DNA of 64,000 bases from Hetaerina americana (lineage: Eukaryota > Arthropoda > Insecta > Odonata > Calopterygidae). Under the pieces are notes generated by a model. That model was not told where the DNA came from, did no database searches, and saw only the letters and a program-made list of their open reading frames with translations. Position numbers and translations under genes: made by a program. Numbering within the stretch: position 1 is the stretch's first letter; each line of letters starts with the position of its first letter. This document shows, piece by piece, positions 36,822 through 46,224 of the stretch. The stretch covers positions 63,627,090-63,691,089 of the forward strand of contig JAKTNV010000006.1 in NCBI GenBank assembly GCA_022747635.1, written 5' to 3'.

Positions 36822-36995
36822 TGATTTTTGCACCGAAATTGTTGCATTAGATTTTAGATGTCAATTTTCCACGAACGATAAGGGAACATAATCGACTGCG
36901 GTAGGGTCATGTTCGGGTAAAAATTAGTCTGGCGTGTAGTCATCCCCTGCCACACACCCTAGCGGTGGCTTACAGGGTACATAAATAAATAAAGA
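36822..36995 (+). mobile_element. SINE-2 (type-2 tail), head missing
   Basis: It begins with the shared block GAATGATTTTTGCACCGAAA TTGTTGCATTAG. Instead of the type-1 tail it continues into a different tail containing AAATTAGTCTGGCGTGTAGT, CCCCTGCCACACACCCTAGC and GGTGGCTTACAGGGTA, ending in (ATAA)n. The tail aligns end to end, as reverse complement, with 37180-37345. Confidence 0.75.
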
Positions 36996-37010
36996 TAAAC
37001 ATATATGTAT

Positions 37011-37076
37011 AGTGGAAAATATCTACTATTTTTTCATTATTATGCTCGTATTCCACAATATCACGCATAAAACTAC
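37011..37076 (+). repeat. Fragment of foldback family F1
   Basis: AGTGGAAAATATCTACTATTTTTTC followed by ATTCCACAATATCACGC matches the right arm and tail of the insertion at 21383-21741 (GTGGAAAATTGCTATTTTT, then ATTCCACCATATCACGCC). It is flanked on both sides by SINE-2 copies in opposite orientation. Confidence 0.65.
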
Positions 37077-37179
37077 GCAATTTGAGTAGAAGAGTACTTC
37101 CAAAAGGCGTTCCTGCCACGAAAAATATGAATTGCTTTTTTCATAGGTTTAAACTGGTGACACTTTTTTGGTACCATGC

Positions 37180-37411
37180 AAAACACCGCTAGGGATGTGT
37201 GGCAGGGGGTGAATGTACACCAGACTAATTTTGATGCGAATGCTTTTATCCCTACTCCAGTCGGAACACATTATTCTGATCCTTTAATGTCTTTGGAAAA
37301 ATGACATGTTAAATCTAATGCAAAAATTTCAGAGTGTAAAAATCATTCGCCTTGACTGGGATTCGCCCTCAATGTCCGCCCGAGTGCTTTAGCCAGTGAA
37401 GCTATCAAGGC
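37180..37411 (-). mobile_element. SINE-2 (type-2 tail), full length with tRNA-like head
   Basis: The head at 37411-37349 folds like a tRNA. Outer stems GCCTTGA and TCAAGGC pair, a D-arm-like GCTT/AAGC stem encloses CACTGGCTA, and a five-pair stem with a seven-base loop follows. Box B is degenerate (GGGCGAATCCC). The shared block AATGATTTTTACACTCTGAA and TTTTTGCATTAGAT comes next. The type-2 tail (AAATTAGTCTGGTGTACATT, CCCCTGCCACACATCCCTAG) runs to about 37180. This is the most complete copy of the family here and lies opposite to the copy at 36.8-37.0 kb. Confidence 0.8.
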
Positions 37412-37482
37412 ATCCTCTTAAACTCTGAAATTTTATTTTTTGAGAATTTGAAAAGACGCCTCGAGGACCTGGATCCGATTTT

Positions 37483-37594
37483 TAATCCCGATCAAGGTGA
37501 ATGATTTTGACACTCAGAAATTTTAGTATCAAAATGCATATTGGCGTGTGACTCAGTTACTGTTGCGGCATCTCCTGCAGTTTCTTGGAATCTT
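37483..37594 (+). mobile_element. SINE-2 (type-1 tail) fragment
   Basis: It starts at the end of the head (AATCCCGATCAAGG), followed by GAATGATTTTGACACTCAGA, AATGCATATTGGCGTGTGAC, TGTTGCGGCATCTCCTGCAG and TTTCTTGGAA. It abuts the coding end of the antisense CR1/Jockey-like LINE, so it was probably inserted there. Confidence 0.75.
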
Positions 37595-38150
37595 AAATAT
37601 ATCTGTTCTACACCTAATCTCTCTAACTTTATTGACATGATCTCTCCTACCGCAGTACAATGGGGGTAATAATATATTTTCAAAATCAGTGCTAAAGAGA
37701 CGTTCTTTCAATTTATGCAAGAGCTTCAATCTGTAATTTAACCTTCGCTACGAGAGTGATTCCCATCCCAGCTCCTCTAGTATTATTGATACGCTACTAA
37801 GTTTATCATAACAACGTTTTACAAATCTGGTTCCTCTACGCTACATGCGATCCATTTCGGTAATTAATCCAAATTCGTGTGGATCGAATATACTAGCAAC
37901 ATATTCTAAATAAGGCCTAACCAGCCGAAGATAACATTTCTCTTTGACCTTTCCATCACATTTACCACATACTCTTCTAATATATCCTAATTTTTTGTTA
38001 ACTAGTCCACATATTCATCGTATACGTTTCACCCAGAAGTGGTCGTGAGTGAGGGTAATGCATAGGTATTTAATTAAGTCTACACATTCCATTTCGGTGT
38101 TCCTGATTCTGTAGGCGCTATTGAAGCTGATGATTGACGTCTTTGATGAT
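37595..38150 (-). mobile_element. CR1/Jockey-like LINE C-terminal fragment (LINE-C)
   Basis: A minus-strand reading distinct from LINE-A and LINE-B. From about 38110 leftwards: YLCITLTHDHFW, then KKLGYIRRVCGKCDGKVKEK, CYLRLVRPYLEYVASIFDPH, LITEMDRM, GTRFVKRCYDKLSSVSIILE, ELGWESL and RLKLLHKLKERLFSTDFENI, LLPPLYCGRRDHVNKVREIR, CRTDIF. This is the thumb/C-terminal region found after the RT of CR1- and Jockey-like LINEs (compare the YLGV.I..L.W..H, RRVLG, SLVRP.LEYA and W.P pattern). It has one or two frame breaks and stops. The upstream RT palm is absent. Confidence 0.85.
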
Positions 38151-38154
38151 ATAA

Positions 38155-38579
38155 TTTGGCAACAAAGTAAATTTGTTGAAATAGCAGGACTTATACGTCT
38201 AACTATTTCAGCGGAATTCCGTTTTTTTTAAATGAAGATTGAAACAGTGTCCAACAGTGAATTACGTTCAAAGTAAAAATTTTGTCACTGGTAAATGCGC
38301 GACATTTCCTGTGAAAGTATAAATAAACTTCCGTACTTAAAACATAGCTTACATAGATAAAATGTTGAAGAAAATACATGAAGGAAATATCGAGATCTTA
38401 TGAGAACTAAAGACGACTTTCTCATTAGAGCCTAGAAAATAAATACCTTTTGGATAATGTAAAGAGCATTAAAAAGATTACGTATTGCATAGAATATTTT
38501 AATTAAAATAATATTTTTTTTATTCTATTGTTTTTCTTATTGTGTAAGGCTATTATTTAATTGAAATTATTCATGCTTA

Positions 38580-38580
<1 letters not shown>
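38155..38580. other. AT-rich intergenic DNA
   Basis: No recognised gene or repeat up to the long TA tract. Confidence 0.4.

Positions 38581-38581
<1 letters not shown>

Positions 38582-38657
<76 letters not shown>
38582..38657. repeat. Long pure (TA)n microsatellite
   Basis: About 76 bases of uninterrupted TA, the longest simple tract in the window. Its length in the assembly may not equal its true length. Confidence 0.97.
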
Positions 38658-38658
<1 letters not shown>

Positions 38659-38659
38659 A

Positions 38660-39235
38660 ATACATGTAACATCTTTAATTTCAATTCAGGCTTGTTGGTT
38701 AACGTTTTTTCCCCAAATGAAAATAGTTAAAACGTATGCGTAATTTATTGATCAATGTTCAAAAAAGATTTATCAATTATTATTCTTATATTTGGTTTAA
38801 TTTTAATGATAAACATACCAAAAATAAACAATAAATCTAAAAAACGTTTCTTTTCAGAAGGACCAAAAATTGGAAAAATCAACCTCAGAAAGAGATGTTC
38901 AGTAATATTTAAGTTAAGTAACTAAAATTATCACAAGTACATATATTGCCTGGAACATGGAATGTTGACGATTAATACTCCACAGAATAGCCTCGCTAAA
39001 TACCGCAAAAATCTCGTTTATAGCCGATCTTTAGCTTTTATTTCATTGGGAAACAAAAGCTAATATTTTCAGAATAATCTGCTACAAATTCAAATTTTAA
39101 TGTCATTCCGTAACGGAAATTTCATTCAAATTACACTATATGATTGAAATTTTATTGATATTCCTATGATCCAGCAAAAACAATCATCCCTGCGGCAGTT
39201 ACTTATTAAGCAATTAGCGGCACTAAAACTCAATC
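38660..39235. other. AT-rich intergenic DNA
   Basis: Nothing recognised before the composition changes sharply at about 39240. Confidence 0.4.
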
Positions 39236-39239
39236 TAAA

Positions 39240-40560
39240 ATGCCTTCTTTGATCGCAATACGTGCGCAGGGAGAATATTCATCCGCAAGAATTGCCCATT
39301 ACAACCAGGTCAACCCCCTTCCATCCAATTCCGCCCTCTGCTCAATGAAAGAAAGCACGTCCGCCCTCTTATTCCCGCGGAGAGAAAGAAGGCGGGGAAT
39401 TACAGGAGAAGAAACAAAAAAAAGAACGAAAAAAAACGCGCAGGGACAAGAGAAGAACGGATTCTGCAACCGGGAGGGTGGGGGGGGGGAAGGGAAAGGG
39501 TGAGGGAGCGCTCTCATCACCTATTCCAATTGTCTTCTCTCTTCCCTTTCATGCACACTCACTCCTCCTTCCTCCATCTTAACCTCTTGATTGCCTACCC
39601 AAGATGCTCCTTCGCCGAGGGAGGCGGGAAGGGAGAGCCGGCAACCTCTTCACCATAAATTCCGCCCCTTATCCCCCACTTCCCATTACCCGTACGCGGA
39701 AAACGATGCGAGAAAGCGCGGGGCGGTGGGCCGAGGAGGGCGGCTAGGGGTTGGGAAAGGGATAGAAGGGGTGGAAATGGGAGAAATACGTTCTCCAGCT
39801 CGCCCAGCCCCTTCTGCATTACCCTCCCGCCCCCACCAAGGTATCACACCGGGTGCCAGCAAAAGACAACAAACCACGGAGCACGTATCCCGACTGCCTT
39901 ACACCGCCACTCCTCTCCCTCCCCCCCACCATCCTCACAAGGCGCGGGGCTACAGTGATACAAATTACTCAATCTCCCGAGCGGGAGAGGTGCCTAGGAG
40001 TCGGGAACGAAGAATTTGAATGAATAGCGACCCAGCCAAGGCTAGCGGGATAATGAGGCTGCGGGAGGGTGGAAGGGTTAAGACGGCGGGTGTGAGGGCG
40101 GGTGGGAGGATTGAAGGGGAGGCAGCAGGTCGAGGGTGGGTGGGGTGAATTGGGCCAAGGGGCAGGCACGGCGACCCCCGACGGTTTCCCGCGGGGAGGA
40201 GGCGAAGCTGATGAGGTGTACATTACGATGGGCAAATACGGATATATGAGTCTGAAATGTGGGACTTCGGTGCGAGGGGGGGAAAGGGGGGAAGGCAGAC
40301 GGGTGGGTGGTAGTAGCCGGAAAATGGGAGAGGCGTTGACGCACTGGAACGGAGTGTTGATTTATAAGGGCGAGGTATTTTTGCCCGCGAGGACGAGGCG
40401 GGTACGAATAAAGTCTGGGAGGAGGGGACTTAAGTGCGGGAGATAGCGTGGGAGGAGTGCAGATGCGTGCACCGAAATTGACGTGAGGAGATTTCGAAGA
40501 GACGCGCGAGAGAATAACTCACATGAATATCGATGCGTTCCCGAGGGAAGGAGAGAATTT
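39240..40560. other. Large CpG/GC-rich, G-rich patch
   Basis: The largest compositional island (about 1.3 kb), with dense CpG. It has G-runs on the plus strand at 39475-39510 and 40255-40320, and C-runs at 39915-39935. Six overlapping frames on both strands are open over 200-430 bases, as expected for GC-rich DNA that lacks TAA/TAG/TGA. None shows a known domain. It could be a CpG-island promoter or a first exon with 5' UTR, or GC-biased non-coding DNA. The frame 40102-40446 (glycine-rich) is not convincing. Confidence 0.35.
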
Positions 40561-41595
40561 GGGACAAATACATTGAATTTTCTCAGAGTGTACTCAAAGA
40601 GTAAAGTGTCTCCGCTCCATAGTTTATTTTCCGCACCCTGGAATGTTTAGCGTTTCATTATCTTAAGTGCGCAGGAAAAACGGTTATTGGAGCTACGCAT
40701 ATTTATAAATTGCAAAAGATTTCGTCGCTCTTATTGTTATATTATTCATTACATCGATTAAGGAACATTCGCCGCATTACTGGAGCCATAATACCTAAAC
40801 GATTAAAAATAAAACAGGAAAAAAGCGTCATAAATCACTAGAAACGACCGTCATCATGTTTTTAGGAAAATCTACTTTTAAGGTATATTCACAAAAATTT
40901 ATTCATTTTGATTAAATACTAAAATTTACATTATTTTTATATAACTATGGTTTCTTTTCGCATAGGTACCGAAAGCCAACTCGTCAGCCCGCCATTTTGG
41001 TCTGTTTTACTTAGCTTCATACAGTCGATTAAACAGTGTATGCCTTTGCTGGTTAACAATTAGATCTTCTGCCTGAACTGTTTTAAAGAATAGAACCTAA
41101 TATTCAAATAATGGAATGAATCTATCCGAAGATCATCAGTTTCATCTTCGCTGAAAGTACAGAAAAATGAGTACGAGAAATTAACGCTTCATGTATTTGC
41201 TGTCATTCTTCCATATTAGTACGTACGTGAATGTCATAGGATAGGATGCAATTTAAATTTCTCTTTGGCATTCTTAAAATCGAAGCAGTGAAGCAGACGA
41301 ATTGCCGATTGGGCAAAACCTTTACAAGTATACCTACCTCACCTCATTCAATAGGGTAAACAAGAAGCCTTAATGACCAGCAACAGTCATGATTGCGAGT
41401 ACTCCGCTGATTACCTCCACTCCTTCAGCCATTGAATCCATCTTTAGAAGGATGACCTCATGAGGATTTCCTGCGGGAACGATATTTCTTAACGTTGGAT
41501 AATTCTTCACCCTGTACTGAATGATGAGGCTGTACAAGAAAAATAGGTCAATGGGTGTCTGTTCACTTAGCGTGTATGGCTCTTTCTAATCTGTG
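40561..41595. other. Intergenic DNA, nothing recognised
   Basis: AT-rich with no family motif or strong repeat structure noticed. Confidence 0.4.
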
Positions 41596-41604
41596 TTTCA
41601 TTTG

Positions 41605-41985
41605 TACTTTGTGATGTTGATTGAAATGTGGGTGTGCGTGAAACGGACGGAAAGAACAGCAAACAAAGCTCTCCTCATGGTGGGGGAAGGACAGAAGGAG
41701 GTGGGGAGAAATTTAAAAAAGGAAGTAGTAAAAATTGAGGGTTGTCATAAAATGGAAGTTGAAAACTATGATATTGGGGAGAACGTTGGATGAGGTACAT
41801 GGAGAACAAACAATGGTACTTAAGCAGGACGAAATGAAGGGGAAGATAATAGTTGAAGAATGGTTTATCATCATTCAAATAGTTAAAGTATTTCGTGTCG
41901 TTTAAGATAGCTCTTAAAAGGATAGTGCTTGGTACCTGCGTCCATTGAGAAACGGTCTTGGTGAGGTTTATTTTTTAAAGGATAC
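41605..41985 (+). mobile_element. LINE-B 3' scrap
   Basis: The plus frame reads IEMWVCVKRTERTANKALLMVGEGQKEVGRNLKK, which follows the LINE-B order EMWVWRRMEKVKWTERKTNEEVL..VGEERGLLREIL with pieces missing. Near 41935-41965, CTGCGTCCATTGAG recalls the family 3' motif. Confidence 0.6.
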
Positions 41986-42319
41986 GTAATAATTTTTGTC
42001 ACCGCACGAGTGAGGCATACATGCCATCATTAGTATTTCAAACAAGTAATTCATTGGCTGCAGCCCTCCATCGTATCTTCTGTATTTCTAATGTTTTATT
42101 GTGCCCTGATGCGTTTTTTTTCCAAATCCATTTATTCCATATCTTAGGTTTTAATTGTAATTCATCTTTAGTACTTCGTAAATTTCACTTGAAAACCTTC
42201 TGGTGGTGAATTTGAAAAAAAAATTATAATAATATAATAATAGCAAATAGGTAAGCAATTCGTAATAATAAAAAGGATAACGATGGAAAACTTAAATGTA
42301 CTTCTAACAAACGAAGAGG

Positions 42320-42632
42320 TAGGAAATAACCATGGCTTGGGAGAAGAGAGGATCGTTGAGAGATATCCAATGAAGATAGAAAAGGTGGTTGCTAGGCGAT
42401 GGAGTGGTGAATTCTGTGACGGGGGGGAAGAATTTGGACGGAAAGTGAGGAATTAGAAGGAAAGGTATTGGCATTCGGACAGAATTAAATGTGAAAAGAA
42501 GTATTCAGAATTGAAGAGTATTTTATTGCATTGTGGGGCGCTAGGTTGTTTCTTGCTAGACAAAGCTAAGAATTGTGGCGATGATCAATCCATGACCAAC
42601 CGAAACCCATGATAAACGGTAGACTGCCAATA
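42320..42632 (+). mobile_element. LINE-B 3' scrap
   Basis: It reads GLGEERIVERYPMK-like and RWLLGDGVVNSVT-like residues, then ELKSILL, equivalent to the VGEERGLLREIL..EKWM and SEMKR parts of LINE-B. The end has ATCAATCCATGACCAACCGA and AAACGGTAGACTGCC, a diverged 3' motif. Decay is strong. Confidence 0.55.
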
Positions 42633-42879
42633 ATAACAAAAAGACGCGTTCAGGACACTGAACCTGAGACCTGAAACTTAAGAAACTATTCCATACCAAA
42701 GGTAAGTATAGTTTAATGAGCCAAAATGGCTTTGATGTACCGATGTTATTGATTTCCCCAATTTCCTATCTATCCTTGCCTTTGGGAAAAGTGGGTGAAG
42801 CGAGCAGAGCATAAGAGGAACTGAAGGTGGAACTTTGAGGATCGGCCTATCAACGTTTAGAGCTACGGAAATGCAAGCA

Positions 42880-43490
42880 AAGCCCACACACAAAAAGCGA
42901 CGGAAAGAGTTAAGGGATTCAATCTCTTCGACGGTGGCTGGAGCACTTATGGTCCGTTGGGATGGAGACGGGGAAAAGGTCGGATTCTCGGAAGGGTGCG
43001 AAATTGGTTACGCCCACTTATAAAGGGAGTCGGTAATGCTTTAAATTTGACCCTGTAAAGGGCTCCTCCTCTACTTTGAGGTGTTGGAAAGGGAGCCTGG
43101 GTGAAAGAGGAAGATAAAGCAAAGGAGCAGCAAGGTTTTCCGTGTGTCGAAGTTAAACTTGTAATCCTGTCACGTACTGATTCGGGGGCACTCGGCATAA
43201 AATTTGCCGGCTTAGTGGTATTCCTTAAAACCTCAGGGGGGCAAGGCGGAGCGTGAGAGGGAGGAGCGTGGGGTGTGTGGGGAAGGTTGAGTAGGGGGGG
43301 AGGAGTTAGTTGGCCAGGGGAAGGAGAGAAGAAAGGAATGAAAGGCGAGAAAGGGAAGCGACTCCGCTCATTCCGCTGATGTTCCAATTGCAGGGCGCCG
43401 GGGATAATAGACTCTGAGCTGTTGGTAGGCTTGCGCATTCAAATAGGAGAAGGGAATAGGAAGGAAGGTGTCGGTGTTTGTGATTGGGTA
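42880..43490. other. CpG/GC-rich, G-rich patch
   Basis: GC-rich with clustered G-runs on the plus strand (43220-43345: GGGGGGCAAGG, GGGGTGTGTGGGG, GGGGGGGGAGG). The minus frame 43438-42947 is open for 163 codons but proline-rich and unrecognised. It is probably the same kind of island as at 39.2-40.6 kb. Confidence 0.35.
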
Positions 43491-43702
43491 ACGTGCACCG
43501 TGGTCTTTGAAACTCAAGAAAAAAGTTGTCCCGGATAGAACACCCTAGGGATTAAAAAGGGTAGATAGAGAAATAGGCACCGGCCGCAAGCGACTTTCTT
43601 CAAGTTCGAAGAAACGTTAATTTCGTGAAATTCACCATTTAAGGTGATGCTGGCTTGATTACGTAAGGCACTAGGGATATAAATTTTGTTTTCACTGGTA
43701 CA

Positions 43703-43706
<4 letters not shown>

Positions 43707-43752
<46 letters not shown>
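43707..43752. repeat. (AT)n microsatellite
   Basis: About 46 bases of pure AT repeat. The minus-strand frame of repeated YI residues at 43514-43756 is a by-product of it. Confidence 0.95.
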
Positions 43753-43755
<3 letters not shown>

Positions 43756-43913
43756 TGTGAAATTAATCAATATGTCATTTTTTACGAAATGTTACTTTAG
43801 CCCATATGTCCAATGATAAAATTTTATTACTCAACGATAATTGATGGCGAATGACTAAATAGAAGAAAACACCAATTGTTCTAGGCTCAACTTTGTGGAA
43901 GTTCATGTTCATC

Positions 43914-44078
43914 AAATGAAGTACACAATTTATATTTCCACTGCTCTTTATTCAGGTACAACTAGTTTCAACGCTTATACGTCATCATCAGGCACGTACC
44001 TGATGACGACGCCTAAGCGTTGAAACTAGTTATGCGTAAATTAATAAAAGTGGAAATATACATTGTGTTCTTCATTTA
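43914..44078. repeat. Foldback repeat, about 165 bp
   Basis: The two halves are inverted copies of each other over about 80 bases. The outer part AAATGAAGTACACAATTTAT pairs with its counterpart ACATTGTGTTCTTCATTT. The inner part has ACTAGTTTCAACGCTTATAC followed by GTCATCATCAGG, matched on the other side by CCTGATGACGACGCCTAAGC and GTTGAAACTAGT. The small differences between arms show that it is not a cloning or assembly mirror. It shares the TTTC ... CATCATCAGG core with the elements at 21.4 and 33.1 kb. Confidence 0.9.
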
Positions 44079-44079
44079 A

Positions 44080-45648
44080 AGAAGAAACAGCGACTAAATT
44101 GCACGTAAGCTAGCAAATTGTTATTACTTAGGAAAGTTGATTTTTTAGAGATATTAGGATATCTATCAAGAGGAAAAATAGTTAACAGATTAGATTTTAT
44201 TATTTACTCTTAAATTTCTAATATTTATTTAATTGCATGGAAAAGTCGGTTAACTTAGTCATTACTTGATACAGTTGGTTTAGCTATGTATCATAATCGG
44301 TCCATGTCTATGTACTTATGAGTGACGACTAAATCCACACATTACTAAGAACCGTGACAGCTACGGAGTAACGATTTTCGAAGAGTTTTCCAAAATTCGC
44401 CTGTATTTGCAATTTTTCCGCCAATAGCTCGATATTTTGATTTCAAATGCATTTAGAAGGCAAAAAATGCAACATGATCGAAGAGTAAACACGGAAACTA
44501 TTTGTTTACTGTTTGTTTGCTGCAAATAACGTAATGTTTTATTACAAATATTACTTTTGGTCCTGCTCGAGAAATGCTAGCGTTTAAAATGACCGTCGAT
44601 TTTATGAATGTAATGTGAGACTTGGTGAGTGTGGTGCATGCCACTGTCTGAATGTCCATTTAAAACATCATTCGCAATACGATAATAATTCATTTTTGGA
44701 ATCCGTAATTATTTATAACTGGTGTGAATCTAAACACATTCATTTGCATCGAATCCTTTAATGGTACTAGTTAAATTATATATGTACACACACATAAAAA
44801 AACTATGTATATATGATTATATACACATATAAATATATTATAACTCTTCAAGCGTTATCTCCACAAAGGCCAATCAAGCTTTAATTAAACGTACTTTAAA
44901 ATTTTGCCCATTATTTCTAGAAAGTAGTTTCAATATCTCTACGTATCTATTGACTTTGCGAGTAATTGTTAGCTAGCTCTTAAAAATTACGAAGATAAAT
45001 TGTAAATGGCCTGATTCTATCTATATATAATAGCGCCAAAAATAACAGGAAGTATTTAATTCATGCAATAAATTCGTTCATGAAGTTCTCACGCTCTTTA
45101 TCTAATGGCACAGCATTACCAAACATACGTGCATGTATTTTTATCGTGGAATGGGTTTCCCCATCACAGCGAGATATTCCAAATTATTACCACTCTTAGT
45201 ATTAAGATCCCAAATGTAACTTGAAAATGGTTTGATATATCGTATTCACAACAACTAATATAATAGCGCAGTAATGTGTTAAATATTAGAATTTTTAAAT
45301 ACGGGTGACCATTAACAAAAACGTTTTCAACTAAAGATGAATTCGTCGTCTATCGGAGACCAATCTATGCATACAAGTAACTATTAAATTGTATGGGAAA
45401 ATTACGTGAATAACAGTATGAACAGCGCAGCTCTCCACACTTTCAATGGATTATACCTAATTTAACTTTCCACGTAAATTTCAGAATATATGGTTTTAAC
45501 GATTTTAAATAAGAATTCGACTTACATTCACTGAAGTTGAATTTTAATGACTTTTCACGAGGATAAACCACTGGTCAACTGCATATAAAATTGGACCATA
45601 TCATTCACGCGAATGAAAGTAAAAATTTCTACAATAAAAAATCTGTTA

Positions 45649-45650
<2 letters not shown>
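44080..45650. other. AT-rich intergenic DNA
   Basis: No gene or repeat family recognised. There is TATATA-rich, imperfect simple sequence near 44775-44840. Confidence 0.4.

Positions 45651-45654
<4 letters not shown>

Positions 45655-45696
<42 letters not shown>
45655..45696. repeat. (AT)n microsatellite, left flank of palindrome
   Basis: About 42 bases of pure AT repeat, followed by 27 unique bases and then the palindrome. Confidence 0.95.
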
Positions 45697-45698
<2 letters not shown>

Positions 45699-45723
45699 AT
45701 CGTAGTCTTCCGTGGCGTTCAGG

Positions 45724-45826
45724 ATTCGTGGATGTCTCCATTTTTCGGGTTCCCGCCGCGTTGGTAGTCATGCTTGTCAAGCATGACTACCAACGCGGCG
45801 GGAACCCGAAAAATGGAGACATCCAC

Positions 45827-45830
<4 letters not shown>
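45724..45830. repeat. 107-bp perfect palindrome with a 1-bp centre
   Basis: Arms 45724-45776 and 45778-45830 (53 bases each) are exact reverse complements around a single T. The arm is GC-rich (TTTTTCGGGTTCCCGCCGCG, then TTGGTAGTCATGC), in sharp contrast to the AT surroundings. (AT)n lies on the right edge immediately, and on the left after 27 extra bases (GGATCGTAGTCTTCCGTGGC...) found only once. It is either a recent inverted duplication, a foldback insertion, or an assembly/template-switch artefact. Confidence 0.95.

Positions 45831-45864
<34 letters not shown>
45829..45864. repeat. (AT)n microsatellite, right flank of palindrome
   Basis: About 36 bases of pure AT repeat, continuous with the right palindrome arm. 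Confidence 0.95.
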
Positions 45865-45867
<3 letters not shown>

Positions 45868-45869
45868 CT

Positions 45870-46220
45870 TCGCTTGTTATAATTAGCTATCCATTAAATT
45901 TATACCTTCCTGTGCACTACAACCTTGACTTGATGGAAGGGCTTGTGTATACTGATGACCCCTGGAGCTGGGCTAGGGCGAGCTATGATAAACTCTTCTG
46001 GTAGGATGACCAACGTCCATTAGGTCGAAGGGCTGGGGCCAGGCAACCTGGCAACGCTTGTTCCTCGGTGAGTTGGCTGCAAAGGCGTCAGACCACAGTG
46101 GGGCCGTCATTTTTGAGGTGGAATCTCGTTGAAAATAATATCGAACAAGGTCAAGGGAACATCACCTTAATTATTTCTTCCAAGGCAAGAAAATAGTGAA
46201 AATGACTTAAGGTAACTATG
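45870..46220 (+). other. GC-richer segment, possibly a LINE 5' leader
   Basis: It contains GGGCTGGGGCCAGGCAACCT and a CAAAGGCGTCAGACCACAGT block and lies directly upstream of LINE-B-like RT fragments on the same strand. It may be the 5' untranslated part of that LINE, but no second copy is available here to prove it. Confidence 0.3.
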
Positions 46221-46224
46221 GGAC

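Noticed and set aside
39240..40450. Several long overlapping frames as real genes
   Set aside because: Frames are open on both strands at once because GC-rich DNA lacks stop codons; the residues are low-complexity and no domain is recognisable.
42947..43438. A 163-codon proline-rich protein gene on the minus strand
   Set aside because: It lies in a C-rich island, has no known motif and shows composition-driven proline runs. An expressed product is unsupported.
43514..43756. A tyrosine-isoleucine repeat peptide
   Set aside because: It is only the translation of the (AT)n microsatellite.
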